Below are positions 7,525 through 14,481 of a stretch of DNA of 27,289 nt, in pieces. Under the pieces are notes generated by a model. The model saw only the letters and a program-made list of their open reading frames with translations. It made no database searches and was not told the DNA's origin. Position 1 is the first letter of the stretch. Each line of letters starts with the position of its first letter. Source of the stretch: CAZNFR01 sp964572225 (lineage in GTDB: Bacteria; Bacteroidota; Bacteroidia; Bacteroidales; GCA-2748055); the NCBI GenBank assembly GCA_964572225.1, contig CAZNFR010000046.1, positions 1-27,289 of the forward strand, in the 5' to 3' direction. Both the position numbers and the translations under genes were made by a program.

Positions 7525-8343
7525 ATGATGAAAAACAAAATCCTTTACGGAATCTTTACCCTGGGTTTGGTCCTGACCTCATGCGAACAACCCTCAAAAA
7601 ACCAGAAATCTCCCAGAGAAGGAGAAAACCCGGCAATCCGTCAGGAAAAAGCAGAGGTGGAAGATGACAGCCTGATCCTTCGTCAGCTATGGTCCGATTC
7701 CGACTTTATCTATATCAAAAGTGCAAGATTCCGCTCCCTTGAAGATGCTTAAGCACGTCCCGACAGTGTCGTAAATCTGGCAGTCTATTCCGGCTTTGGC
7801 GGGAAAATTCCCGATGATATTAATGTATTTAAAAATGTTCAGTTAATCGGGGCCAATAATAACAATATGACCAGTTTGCCCGAAAGCCTGGCAGATCTGA
7901 AATACCTTCAGATCCTTCACCTTAATAAGAACAGTTTTACCGAATTCCCCGAGGTTCTGACCCGGATCCGGTTTCTAAAGACCATCCTTATGTCTGATAA
8001 TCAGGTAGACAGAGTGCCGGCAGAAATTTCCAATCTGATCTACCTGGAAGACCTTACCTTAAATGATAACCAGTTAGGCCATTTCCCCGAGGCATTCTTT
8101 TTCCTCCCAAGTCTGAAGGTTCTCGGTCTAAGAGAAAACGGCATCAAAGAACTCCCTGATAAATTTGACCGGATCCCCAGGCTGGAAAAACTGAATCTTC
8201 AAAATAACGAATTGGAAAGAATCCCCAAATCCCTGATCAACCATCCCAATATCCAAAGAATTACCCTGAAAGGAAATCCCATGAGTTCTGCCTATGTGGA
8301 ATCCCTCCGAAGCAGAATGCCGGGCACAGAAATCGAATTCTAA
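7525..8343 (+). pseudogene. Leucine-rich-repeat lipoprotein gene interrupted by one in-frame TAA
   Basis: One reading frame of 272 codons runs from ATG 7525 to the TAA at 8341, broken only by TAA at 7750-7752. The first 75 codons give a lipoprotein signal (GIFTLGLVLTSC, Cys20 as lipid site), a charged spacer and SARFRSLEDA. After the stop the same frame continues with ARPDSVVNLAVYSGFGGKIP and about six 23-residue leucine-rich repeats of the type LPxxLxxLxxLxxLxLxxNx. Related Bacteroidota LRR lipoproteins carry a short SLExALxxPDSV-like linker at this point, so the stop probably replaced a leucine codon (TTA to TAA, one base). LRR domains are protein-binding surfaces. The downstream part has an ATG at 7867, but a product from there would lack export and lipidation signals. 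No frameshift accompanies the stop, so the lesion is recent, a sequencing error, or read through. Confidence 0.75.
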
Positions 8344-8350
8344 ACCAATA

Positions 8351-8384
8351 AAAAGTGGCTGATACTCCGGTATCAACCACTTTT
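8351..8384. terminator. Bidirectional rho-independent terminator
   Basis: AAAAGTGGCTGATAC, loop TCCG, then GTATCAACCACTTTT: a 15-bp stem with one mismatch, A-rich on the left and followed by TTTTTT on the right. It sits between the convergent LRR gene (8 bp after its stop) and the T9SS cargo gene (stop at 8407), and could end transcripts from both sides. Confidence 0.85.
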
Positions 8385-8406
8385 TTATTTGGGATATCCA
8401 ATTGGA

Positions 8407-9600
8407 TTACCTGACAATCAGTTTTCCGTTTCCAACCACAGAACCGTTGTTTTTCAATTCGTAAACATAGATTCCGCTGTTAAGATCTTCCCTGCTGAAA
8501 GTAAAGCTGTTGCTTCTGATTTCAGAGATGGTCTTAACCAGTTTTCCATCGATGGAATAAAGGTTGAAACTGTGTGCAGCACCATTGGGATTATCGAATT
8601 CTACAGTTGCAAACTGAGCCTCAACAGGATTCGGATATACATTGATGCTTGCAGAACCCGCAACTAAATCGTCGGTGCTTACCGCCATTTCGTCACTGAA
8701 GATTGCATCAGCATAGGTTTTTGTCCAACGACCGGTCCAAACACCGTTTACATCGGGATTGAAAGCACCTTTGTAGAATACCTTGTCGAAATAACTGTCA
8801 AGTCCTGTGAAGTCAGCTCCGCCAAAGTCCTCTTTGGAAGCAGGTACAGGATTCTCGATGCTGATGCCCAGATCCATGGCCATGTTGTTGGCCGTTGCAA
8901 AATAATTGGCAAATACGGTAGCTGAATCGAAAGGTACAGGATACTTGGGAACTTCATTACCCAAGCCGTCATCCACTAGATGGTCTGAATAAACGGTGAA
9001 GATACTGGCAGCTGCACCACTGGCAACATTCTGGAAGATATTGTTGGTAAGCTGAAGAACACCGCGTGACCACTGGGTATAACTGCCACCCAGGTTTCCA
9101 TTTTCATATTCTGCTACATAATCAACACGGATACCCCTTCCCTGCTCAGCAAAGATGGAGTTGTGGTACTGACCACTCCAGAATTCACGAAGGGTGAGTG
9201 TACGTTCATTCGCAGCTACACCGGGATCAATGAAAGTAACATTCTACTGGATCGGGGTTGCGAAAGGTATTCCATAACGATTGCTTGAAGGTCCTCCGTC
9301 GTGCTCACCCAAGTTATCTGAATCGGTGTCGGTTACTGCCACCCAAAACTGACCCATTCCGGAGAATCCTTCATCCATATCGTAAGAATCATCAGAACAG
9401 TAAGCAACCACCATGTTTTTAGTGTCTACATTTCCGCCAAACCACTCAACACCGTCGTCGTCGTTAGCAAAAACTTCAATAAACGAAATGGTTGTCCCTG
9501 CACCTACTGCACCTAAAGTAAGACCATTGATTTCTTCATCGGCCTTAAGCTCAGATCCCCCATGGCGTATGGATACAAAACGAAGTATTCCGGAATTCAA
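8407..9600 (-). pseudogene. T9SS-exported cargo protein, C-terminal fragment with one in-frame TAG and no N terminus
   Basis: The frame runs from about 9600 down to TGA/TAA at 8407 (about 397 codons) with one TAG at 9244-9246. The part before the stop has SGILRFVSIRHGGSELK, EINGLTLGAVGAGTTI, DGVEWFGGNVDTKN and SDDSYDMDEGFSGMGQFW. These are typical of large secreted Bacteroidota proteins often encoded beside TonB receptors. After the TAG the same frame continues NVTFIDPGVAANERTLTLRE through to a T9SS type A sorting domain (INVYPNPVEAQFATVEF, ending GKLIVR). The N-terminal half, including any signal peptide, is missing because the 5' end is fused to the TonB receptor gene. An in-frame TAG lies at 9604-9606. 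From memory, homologs have a tyrosine where the internal TAG stands. No functional product is expected unless unusual restarts occur. Confidence 0.85.
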
Positions 9601-11923
9601 TTTCTATACCATATACTTCCGATTCATACCCGTTTCTGTAGGTGAATATCTGGGTTGTAGTCTGCCGTTTATAACGTTCGATCGGATTTTCGATATCCTT
9701 ATAAAATAAACTGAATGAGGCCATCTCACCCGGCTTGAAAAAATATTCCCAGCGGAAGTCATAGCTGGAAGCGATAACCCTCTCCAGATCAGGATTCCCA
9801 AGAATGCTTAAACCTTCAGTGTATTCATAAAACTCGTAAGGGGCTCTTTCTCTGAAAGAAGGACGGCCAATTCCTTTGCTGAAACTGAACCTCAGGTTCA
9901 TCATCTCCTGCAAGGCATAGGTAACGTTAACCGTTGGAAGGAAATCCAGGTCTTCAGACTCTCCAATCCCCAGAAGGTCAGGATTGTCTCCAATGGTCGT
10001 ATCAATCTTGTTGGTTATGTACATGCTTCCGTATTCCACTCTAACTCCGGTGCTGATTCTCAACCGTTCGAATAGCCTGAAATCGGCCATGGCATAAGCT
10101 GCAGTCACCTGGTCCTGTCCGCTGCAACTCCGATTCCGGTTATTGGTAATGTCGTTTGCATAATAAACTCCCTGAGGTCCGAGCACACCCCCCATAAGAG
10201 CACTGTCGCGGAAGAAATGAGATGGATTCCCATTGAAATCAATTACACCCCTCCGGTTTCCGGTAAAACGATCTTCATGCGAATCCCTGTATTTATCCAG
10301 ATAGGAACCCCCTATCTTGAAATTCACTTCGGATCCTCCTATTTCGACCGGAATGGTGATGTCAATTCTTGAGTTCCAGTTGGATTCCCACATATCCCTT
10401 TACCTTCTCTCCGGCTTAGGGTTGGAACGGGTATCGTAAATGATCTCTTCGTCAATTTCATCCTATTCCGCAATAAAAAACCGTAAATCCGGTTTATCCT
10501 GAATGGAATGAGTATAAGAGCTCATCCACTCAATTGTGAGGTTATTCAACTCCGGAAATACGTGTTTTCCCAATACCTGAATGGCAGAAAGCGATCTTTC
10601 CAGGTATTCCAGACTGGTTTGTTCCAGTTGATAATTGTCGGAACCGGAAGTAGAACCATCCATAAACCTCGTATTCTGTAATCCATTCTGGTTTTGAAGA
10701 TAATTCATGGAGATACGGTTCCAGTTGTTAAGCTTAAGGTTGGCAGAAAACAAACCACTCCAGATCAAACTTTCCGTTCCCTTGGTTTCATTCAATAAAT
10801 TCGGGGCTGATATCAGTGATTGGTTGGTAAGTTCATATTCATCAAGCCGGCCGTTCTCGTAAAACTCAAAATCTCTTTTGTAACTTACCACACCCAACAA
10901 GCCCATAGGCTTGCCAAGAAAATTTGTTTGTCCGCCCAAAGAGAGTGAGTAACCCTGATTTAACAAGGCAGTCCTGGTTTCTGCATCCCAGATTCTATCA
11001 AAAGCAGATGACAATTTGTACAAGGTGTCCGCATTGGAACTGATCCCGCGCGGAAATTCAATTCCCTGAACGTATTCAGGAATATCACGGGTCCCATTAT
11101 CATACCCCAGCCAATCACTATCGCTACCTTCGTACGTAAGGAAATCATCCCGGAAATGCGTATTGCTGTTAACACCCGTGGAGGCACTGAATTTAAGGCT
11201 GAATTTTTCCGGGAAAGTCCGGGTTCCAATGTCTACGAGTCCGGCAATAAAACTGGGCTGATCGGGCGAGTAAGTTTTTAATACCGTGAGGTTCTCCACA
11301 ACATTACTCGGAAAAAGGTCCATCTGAACGATATTGAAGTTGGGATCCAATCCAGGAATCTCAGCTCCGTTCAGGGTAACTTTCATATAACGGTCACTTA
11401 ATCCTCTTACATACAAATACTTAACATCCTGAACCGAAACGCCGGTAACACGCTTCAGTGCCGAGGCCGCATCGGAATCTCCCAGCCGGGAGATCTGCTC
11501 AGAAGAAATCCCGTCAAGAACTACCGGTGCCTTTCTCTGCTTAACCTGAATGGCAGCTTCCGTCCTTGCACGCACCCGTGCAGTGATCACCACCTCCTCT
11601 ATATCCATCGTGGCTTGAGCCATATTCGCATTGATGATGGTAACTTCACCCGCCCTGATCTCTACATTCTCATGGTTCTGAGTCTCATAAGACACATAGG
11701 AAATCAAAATATTGCAGGTTCCGGGCCGAAGTGACAGACTGTAATTACCATCGAAATCCGTTATGGATCCGGCATTAACCGCAGGAGCAACAACCGTAAC
11801 CCCAATCCATGCCTCTCCGGTTTCGGCATCGATAACCCTTCCTCTGAGAAATCCATTCTGTGAGAATGTAAATATGGTAAATAAAAGAAGAAAACTAACA
11901 GCCACGAATAATCTTTTCATCAT
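9587..11923 (-). pseudogene. TonB-dependent outer-membrane receptor, two in-frame stops and truncated 3' end
   Basis: The start is ATG 11923 (MMKRLFVAVSFLLLF signal peptide); a TTG at 11944 also opens the frame but is less likely. Next comes a carboxypeptidase-regulatory-like domain (LRGRVIDAETGEAWIGVTV through SYVSYETQN), then the plug domain (ASALKRVTGVSVQDVKYLYV, RGLSDRYMKVTLNG). Barrel strands follow, including DWLGYDNGTRDIPEYVQG. The frame meets TAG at 10463-10465 and TAA at 10400-10402, separated by 20 codons with no shift. It then continues RDMWESNWNSRIDITIP through normal barrel sequence (FSFSKGIGRPSFRERAPYEF, SLFYKDIENPIERY) to YGIEIEFR. There it changes into out-of-frame cargo-gene sequence, so the last part of the barrel is lost. 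Ligand unknown. The N-terminal half up to 10463 is the only sizeable uninterrupted piece. Confidence 0.88.
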
Positions 11924-12079
11924 GATCTTTTTGATTTTTAGCAATACTCCGAAACCCTCATGTAGCTGATAACCATATCGATTTGCTTACTTATCCAGAC
12001 AATTGGGATTTCTTGTTTAAGGTTTTAATTCTTAATGGACCTGTTTTTAACGGTTTAATTACAAACTCCAAAGAAACTA

Positions 12080-12106
12080 GTGTCATGTCAATCATGGATT
12101 GACGTA
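12080..12106 (+). repeat. Left terminal inverted repeat of the IS630-family element
   Basis: Starts GTGTCATGTCAATCAT and ends ATTGACGTA, with TA outside at 12078-12079. The transposase stop codon (TGA, minus strand 12088-12090) lies inside this repeat. Confidence 0.92.
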
Positions 12107-12792
12107 TATAATTTATGTAATTTTATCCTTGCCTGATCCGTTGTAAACTGCCACTTTATTTTGGCTTTTTTATTGTTTCTGTGGTTTTGCCAGGCTCTGA
12201 CCTCAGTTTTTACAGTATTTATTTTTTCAATTCTTCGGTTTAAACATTGTTTCGTTAAGACATTGAGTTCTATCTCAGCCATATTGAGCCAGCTACCGTG
12301 TTTGGGTGTGAATACAAAATCCAGACGATCCCATAACCTTTTTGCCTCAGCTGGGTCAAATGTTTCATATAATGCCGCCGCGCTGTGAGAAGCTAAATTA
12401 TCCATTATCAGTGTAATAATTTTTGCCTTGGGATATAGCTTGTCACAGATATACTTTACCAGTAATGCCCAGTCTCTTTTTGTCCGGGTTTGAGTGACTT
12501 TCATATATCTCTTTCCTGCAAGAGGTTCACTAACCATAAAAACATTGCATACACCAGAACGTGAATATTCGTAGTCGACTCTTCTTCCAGATCCTGGTTT
12601 CATTGGTATTGCTTTGCGGACTTCTTTTATCAATTGTTTCGGCGTTTCATCCATACATACTACTGGGTTTGCCTTGCTATAAGGTCGCTTGTAAACATCG
12701 AGAACCTGTTCCATGGCTGCAACAAAATGGCTATTTTGCTGAGGAGGTATTACCCAGCCTTTGACCCGCCAAGGTTTAAGTTCGTTTTTTTT
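12088..12792 (-). CDS. IS630-family transposase, C-terminal DDE catalytic frame (orfB, reached by -1 frameshift)
   Basis: The -1 frame entered at the A8 run reads KKNELKPWRVKGWVIPPQQN and then HFVAAMEQVLDVYKRPY, the canonical IS630 linker. The catalytic domain follows with CMDETPKQL (first Asp), ITLIMDNLASH (second Asp), TPKHGSWLNMAEIELNVL (Glu) and a C-terminal tail ending at a TGA inside the left inverted repeat. The first ATG in this frame is only at 12714, after the conserved linker has begun. The normal product is therefore more likely an orfA-orfB fusion of about 377 residues than a separate protein. The catalytic triad is complete. Confidence 0.9.
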   Translation of the reverse strand, partial: KKNELKPWRVKGWVIPPQQNSHFVAAMEQVLDVYKRPYSKANPVVCMDETPKQLIKEVRKAIPMKPGSGRRVDYEYSRSGVCNVFMVSEPLAGKRYMKVTQTRTKRDWALLVKYICDKLYPKAKIITLIMDNLASHSAAALYETFDPAEAKRLWDRLDFVFTPKHGSWLNMAEIELNVLTKQCLNRRIEKINTVKTEVRAWQNHRNNKKAKIKWQFTTDQARIKLHKLYTSIHD

Positions 12793-13223
12793 AATACCTT
12801 TCTTACTGTTTCATAAGAAATATCATCTACATAATTTAATTCTACCATACGATCTGCCAATAGACGCAGCGACCATCTGCCAAATCCCTTTGGAGGTTCG
12901 CTGCATGCAATTGAGATTAACCGTGCTTCTGTTTCTCCATCAACCTTTTTTTCATATTTACGGCTTGTTGGGGCAACACCAAGGACTGCGTCAAGACCTT
13001 CTAATACAAATCGTTGTTTTACCCGGTCAATGGTTCGCATGCCTGTTTTTAATACTTTGCAGACCTGTTCATTTGTCTGTTTGTTCTCGTTATGAGGCCC
13101 TTGATCAACATTTAGCAAAATAAGAGAATGAATGACCTTTTTTGCAGTATGGCTTCCCTTCCTGGTATTTTCCATCAATAATTCTCTTTCTTCTTTTGTT
13201 AAAGTTACTTTGTACTTTACCAT
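12750..13223 (-). CDS. IS630-family transposase, N-terminal frame (orfA)
   Basis: The N-terminal DNA-binding part of the transposase. It starts MVKYKVTLTKEERELL from ATG 13223; a TTG at 13244 also opens the frame but adds residues not expected in the family. It holds helix-turn-helix-like regions (NEQVCKVLKTGMRTIDRVKQ, ERRSL-type segment GFGRWSLRLLADRMVE) that bind the inverted repeats. It ends with VRKVLKKTNLNLGGSKAG, where the last dozen residues no longer match IS630 proteins because the conserved sequence has moved to the -1 frame. The switch point is the A8 run at 12785-12792. Alone it would bind DNA but could not catalyse transposition. Confidence 0.88.
   Translation of the reverse strand: MVKYKVTLTKEERELLMENTRKGSHTAKKVIHSLILLNVDQGPHNENKQTNEQVCKVLKTGMRTIDRVKQRFVLEGLDAVLGVAPTSRKYEKKVDGETEARLISIACSEPPKGFGRWSLRLLADRMVELNYVDDISYETVRKVLKKTNLNLGGSKAG
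12785..12792 (-). promoter_or_regulatory. A8 slippery site for -1 frameshifting in the transposase
   Basis: On the minus strand the codons are TTA AAA AAA ACG, which contains the heptamer A-AAA-AAA in the correct phase for -1 slippage. Slipping here joins the two frames exactly where family conservation changes frame. Whether a downstream stimulatory structure exists was not established. Confidence 0.6.
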
Positions 13224-13254
13224 GTTTTTTCTGTAAAGATACAAAAAATATATT

Positions 13255-13281
13255 TACGTCATACTATGATTGACATGACAC
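13255..13281 (-). repeat. Right terminal inverted repeat of the IS630-family element
   Basis: Read on the minus strand it starts GTGTCATGTCAATCAT and ends TATGACGTA, matching the left repeat at 24 of 27 positions. TA follows at 13282-13283. Confidence 0.92.
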
Positions 13282-13283
13282 TA

Positions 13284-13594
13284 GCCATAAATGACCTGTA
13301 AATGATGATAGTTTTATTATAATTTTAATTTTGTGTTAAGGGAATATGAATTTAACCCTAGGCTGATTCGCAAATAAATGATTATCCTTTGCTTATCTGA
13401 ATCATTAAGATTTCATTGTTAAATTACAAGGGGTTAAACCCCGGAAATTCTCCGTATGGAAGCCTGAGAGTTGAACTAATCCTCCGTTTTGATGTTCTAA
13501 AAATTTAAAGAGGATCACAGGATTGGCAAAAGCTCTTTTTAGATGGTAAAAAGCTGCTATCTTTGAATGATCAGGAACAAGAAAAACATAAGTA
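13284..13594. other. Intergenic stretch between the IS and the CDGSH genes
   Basis: These 311 bp hold no convincing gene. They are very AT-rich near the IS. A TAATTTTG sequence at 13326-13333 matches the -7 consensus but is far from any start. A short palindrome GGGGTTAAACCCC lies at 13430-13442. The likely working promoter for the downstream gene is at 13558-13565. Before the IS inserted, the left part of this stretch was continuous with the TonB receptor leader. Confidence 0.5.
13533..13565 (+). promoter_or_regulatory. Promoter of the CDGSH gene pair (TTG, 22 bp, TATCTTTG)
   Basis: TATCTTTG at 13558-13565 fits TAnnTTTG. A TTG at 13533-13535 lies 22 bp upstream, slightly longer than the 19-21 bp usual for Bacteroidota. 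The ATG at 13595 follows 29 bp after the -7 box. Confidence 0.55.
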
Positions 13595-14104
13595 ATGAGC
13601 AATCCAAACGATAGGCAATATACCAATGGTGAAATAACCGTTTTCTGGAAACCCTCCAAATGTATACATGCTACAACCTGTTTCCGGGAACTAATTGATG
13701 TATATAATCCGCGGAAGAGACCTTGGGTAAATATGGAAGGGGCCACCACGGAAAAAATAATTCAGGTAACCAATAAATGTCCAACCCAGGCTATTTACTG
13801 GAAATACAATAAAGATCTCAGCAACGAGGAAAAAGCCCTGAACGAGCGCTCATCCGCCGGGGAAGAAGTTAATCCGGAGACCCTTCACGCCAGTAAGGAA
13901 GAGAAAAAAGAATCCTCGGATGCAAAGATTACCCTTATGAAAGACGGACCGATAATGGTTGAAGGGAATTTCACGATTATCGGAGCCGATGGAAATGCAC
14001 TCAGGTCCATGATCATGACATCCTTTTGCAGATGTGGAAACTCCAGGGCTCAGCCTTTCTGCGACGGAACGCACAGGAAAGTCGGATTCAGAGATCCTAA
14101 ATAA
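13595..14104 (+). CDS. Iron-sulfur protein: divergent 4Fe-4S mono-cluster (Fer4_19) domain plus CDGSH domain
   Basis: A 169-residue cytoplasmic protein with two cluster modules. Residues about 12-70 resemble the Fer4_19 domain: KCIHATTCF (Cys23, Cys29), VYNPRKRPWVNMEGA and NKCPTQAI (Cys62). A charged linker follows at about 72-110. Residues about 111-166 are a CDGSH zinc-finger-type 2Fe-2S domain with CRCGNSRAQPFCDGTH (Cys145, Cys147, Cys156, His160), the three-Cys one-His ligand set of the MitoNEET family. The role is probably electron transfer or cluster handling; partners are unknown. The next gene, 9 bp downstream, encodes a stand-alone CDGSH protein closely similar to this second domain. 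The start follows a good -7 box. Confidence 0.9.
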   Translation: MSNPNDRQYTNGEITVFWKPSKCIHATTCFRELIDVYNPRKRPWVNMEGATTEKIIQVTNKCPTQAIYWKYNKDLSNEEKALNERSSAGEEVNPETLHASKEEKKESSDAKITLMKDGPIMVEGNFTIIGADGNALRSMIMTSFCRCGNSRAQPFCDGTHRKVGFRDPK

Positions 14105-14113
14105 TGTAACGAA

Positions 14114-14311
14114 ATGGAAAACGATCAGAACAAAACCGTATTTAATGTTTTTAAAGGAGGACCTTTGGAAGTAACCGGAAATTTCATCATTACCGGGACC
14201 GATGGGAAGCAAATTGAACACAAGGGTCCGGTATACCTTTGCCGTTGCGGTGGCTCCTCAAATAAGCCTTTTTGTGACGGGACCCATAATACAATCGGTT
14301 TCGATAAATAA
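14114..14311 (+). CDS. Small CDGSH iron-sulfur domain protein
   Basis: A 65-residue protein that is almost only a CDGSH 2Fe-2S domain: CRCGGSSNKPFCDGTH gives Cys43, Cys45, Cys54 and His58. The preceding strand, GGPLEVTGNFIITGTDGK, is strongly similar to DGPIMVEGNFTIIGADGN in the upstream protein, which points to a domain duplication. It lies 9 bp after the upstream gene and is surely in the same transcript. Small single-domain CDGSH proteins of this size act as soluble redox-active cluster carriers. No targeting signal is visible. Confidence 0.9.
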   Translation: MENDQNKTVFNVFKGGPLEVTGNFIITGTDGKQIEHKGPVYLCRCGGSSNKPFCDGTHNTIGFDK

Positions 14312-14455
14312 TTCCTTTCAATCCCTGAGGTTGATCAGGACTCTTTTCCCGTTGGATGCCCGGAATTATATCCTTCCATATGGTAAACGGATTCCCACCT
14401 TAATCCCTCCTGCCTGATATTTGATCCTGCATGCGGGTGATTCAAAAAGCCTGTT

Positions 14456-14463
14456 TATCTTTG
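14456..14463 (+). promoter_or_regulatory. -7 box of the arginine deiminase promoter (TATCTTTG)
   Basis: TATCTTTG matches TAnnTTTG, 18 bp before the ATG at 14482. The leader would be very short. A -33 TTG at consensus spacing is not evident. Confidence 0.5.
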
Positions 14464-14481
14464 TTGCCATAAAAATTGCAA

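Larger units (their letters stand above)
12080..13281 (-). mobile_element. Complete IS630-family insertion sequence, 1202 bp
   Basis: Inverted repeats of 27 bp bound the element. Read inwards, both ends start GTGTCATGTCAATCAT and end TGACGTA, with only three differing positions between them. Each end is flanked by TA (12078-12079 and 13282-13283), the target duplication known for IS630/Tc1-type elements. The single transposase gene fills the element on the minus strand and is split into two frames joined at an A8 run. Its DDE residues are all present: CMDET, LIMDNLASH and NMAEIE. The element is more AT-rich than the neighbouring genes. It lies 157 bp upstream of the TonB receptor ATG, so it may separate that gene from its promoter. 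Both ends and the catalytic residues look intact, so it may still be active. Confidence 0.95.

Noticed and set aside
9593..9598. GAATTC at the receptor/cargo joint as a sign of a cloning chimera
   Set aside because: The same hexamer occurs several times elsewhere in the window in intact genes, and the two fused genes are natural neighbours, so a biological deletion is more likely; read evidence would settle it.
12561..13123. Plus-strand frames inside the IS
   Set aside because: They are antisense to the transposase frames, which have complete DDE motifs and account for the whole element.
13430..13442. Palindrome GGGGTTAAACCCC
   Set aside because: Short, more than 100 bp before the likely promoter, and similar strings can arise by chance; no regulatory role could be supported.
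13405..13749. Minus-strand frame of 114 codons between the IS and the CDGSH gene
   Set aside because: Half of it is antisense to the CDGSH gene, which has clear motifs; no homology or start signal was seen.
14324..14345. Weak hairpin CCTGA/TCAGG followed by a T-containing stretch after the small CDGSH gene
   Set aside because: Only five base pairs and no continuous T run; too weak to call a terminator.
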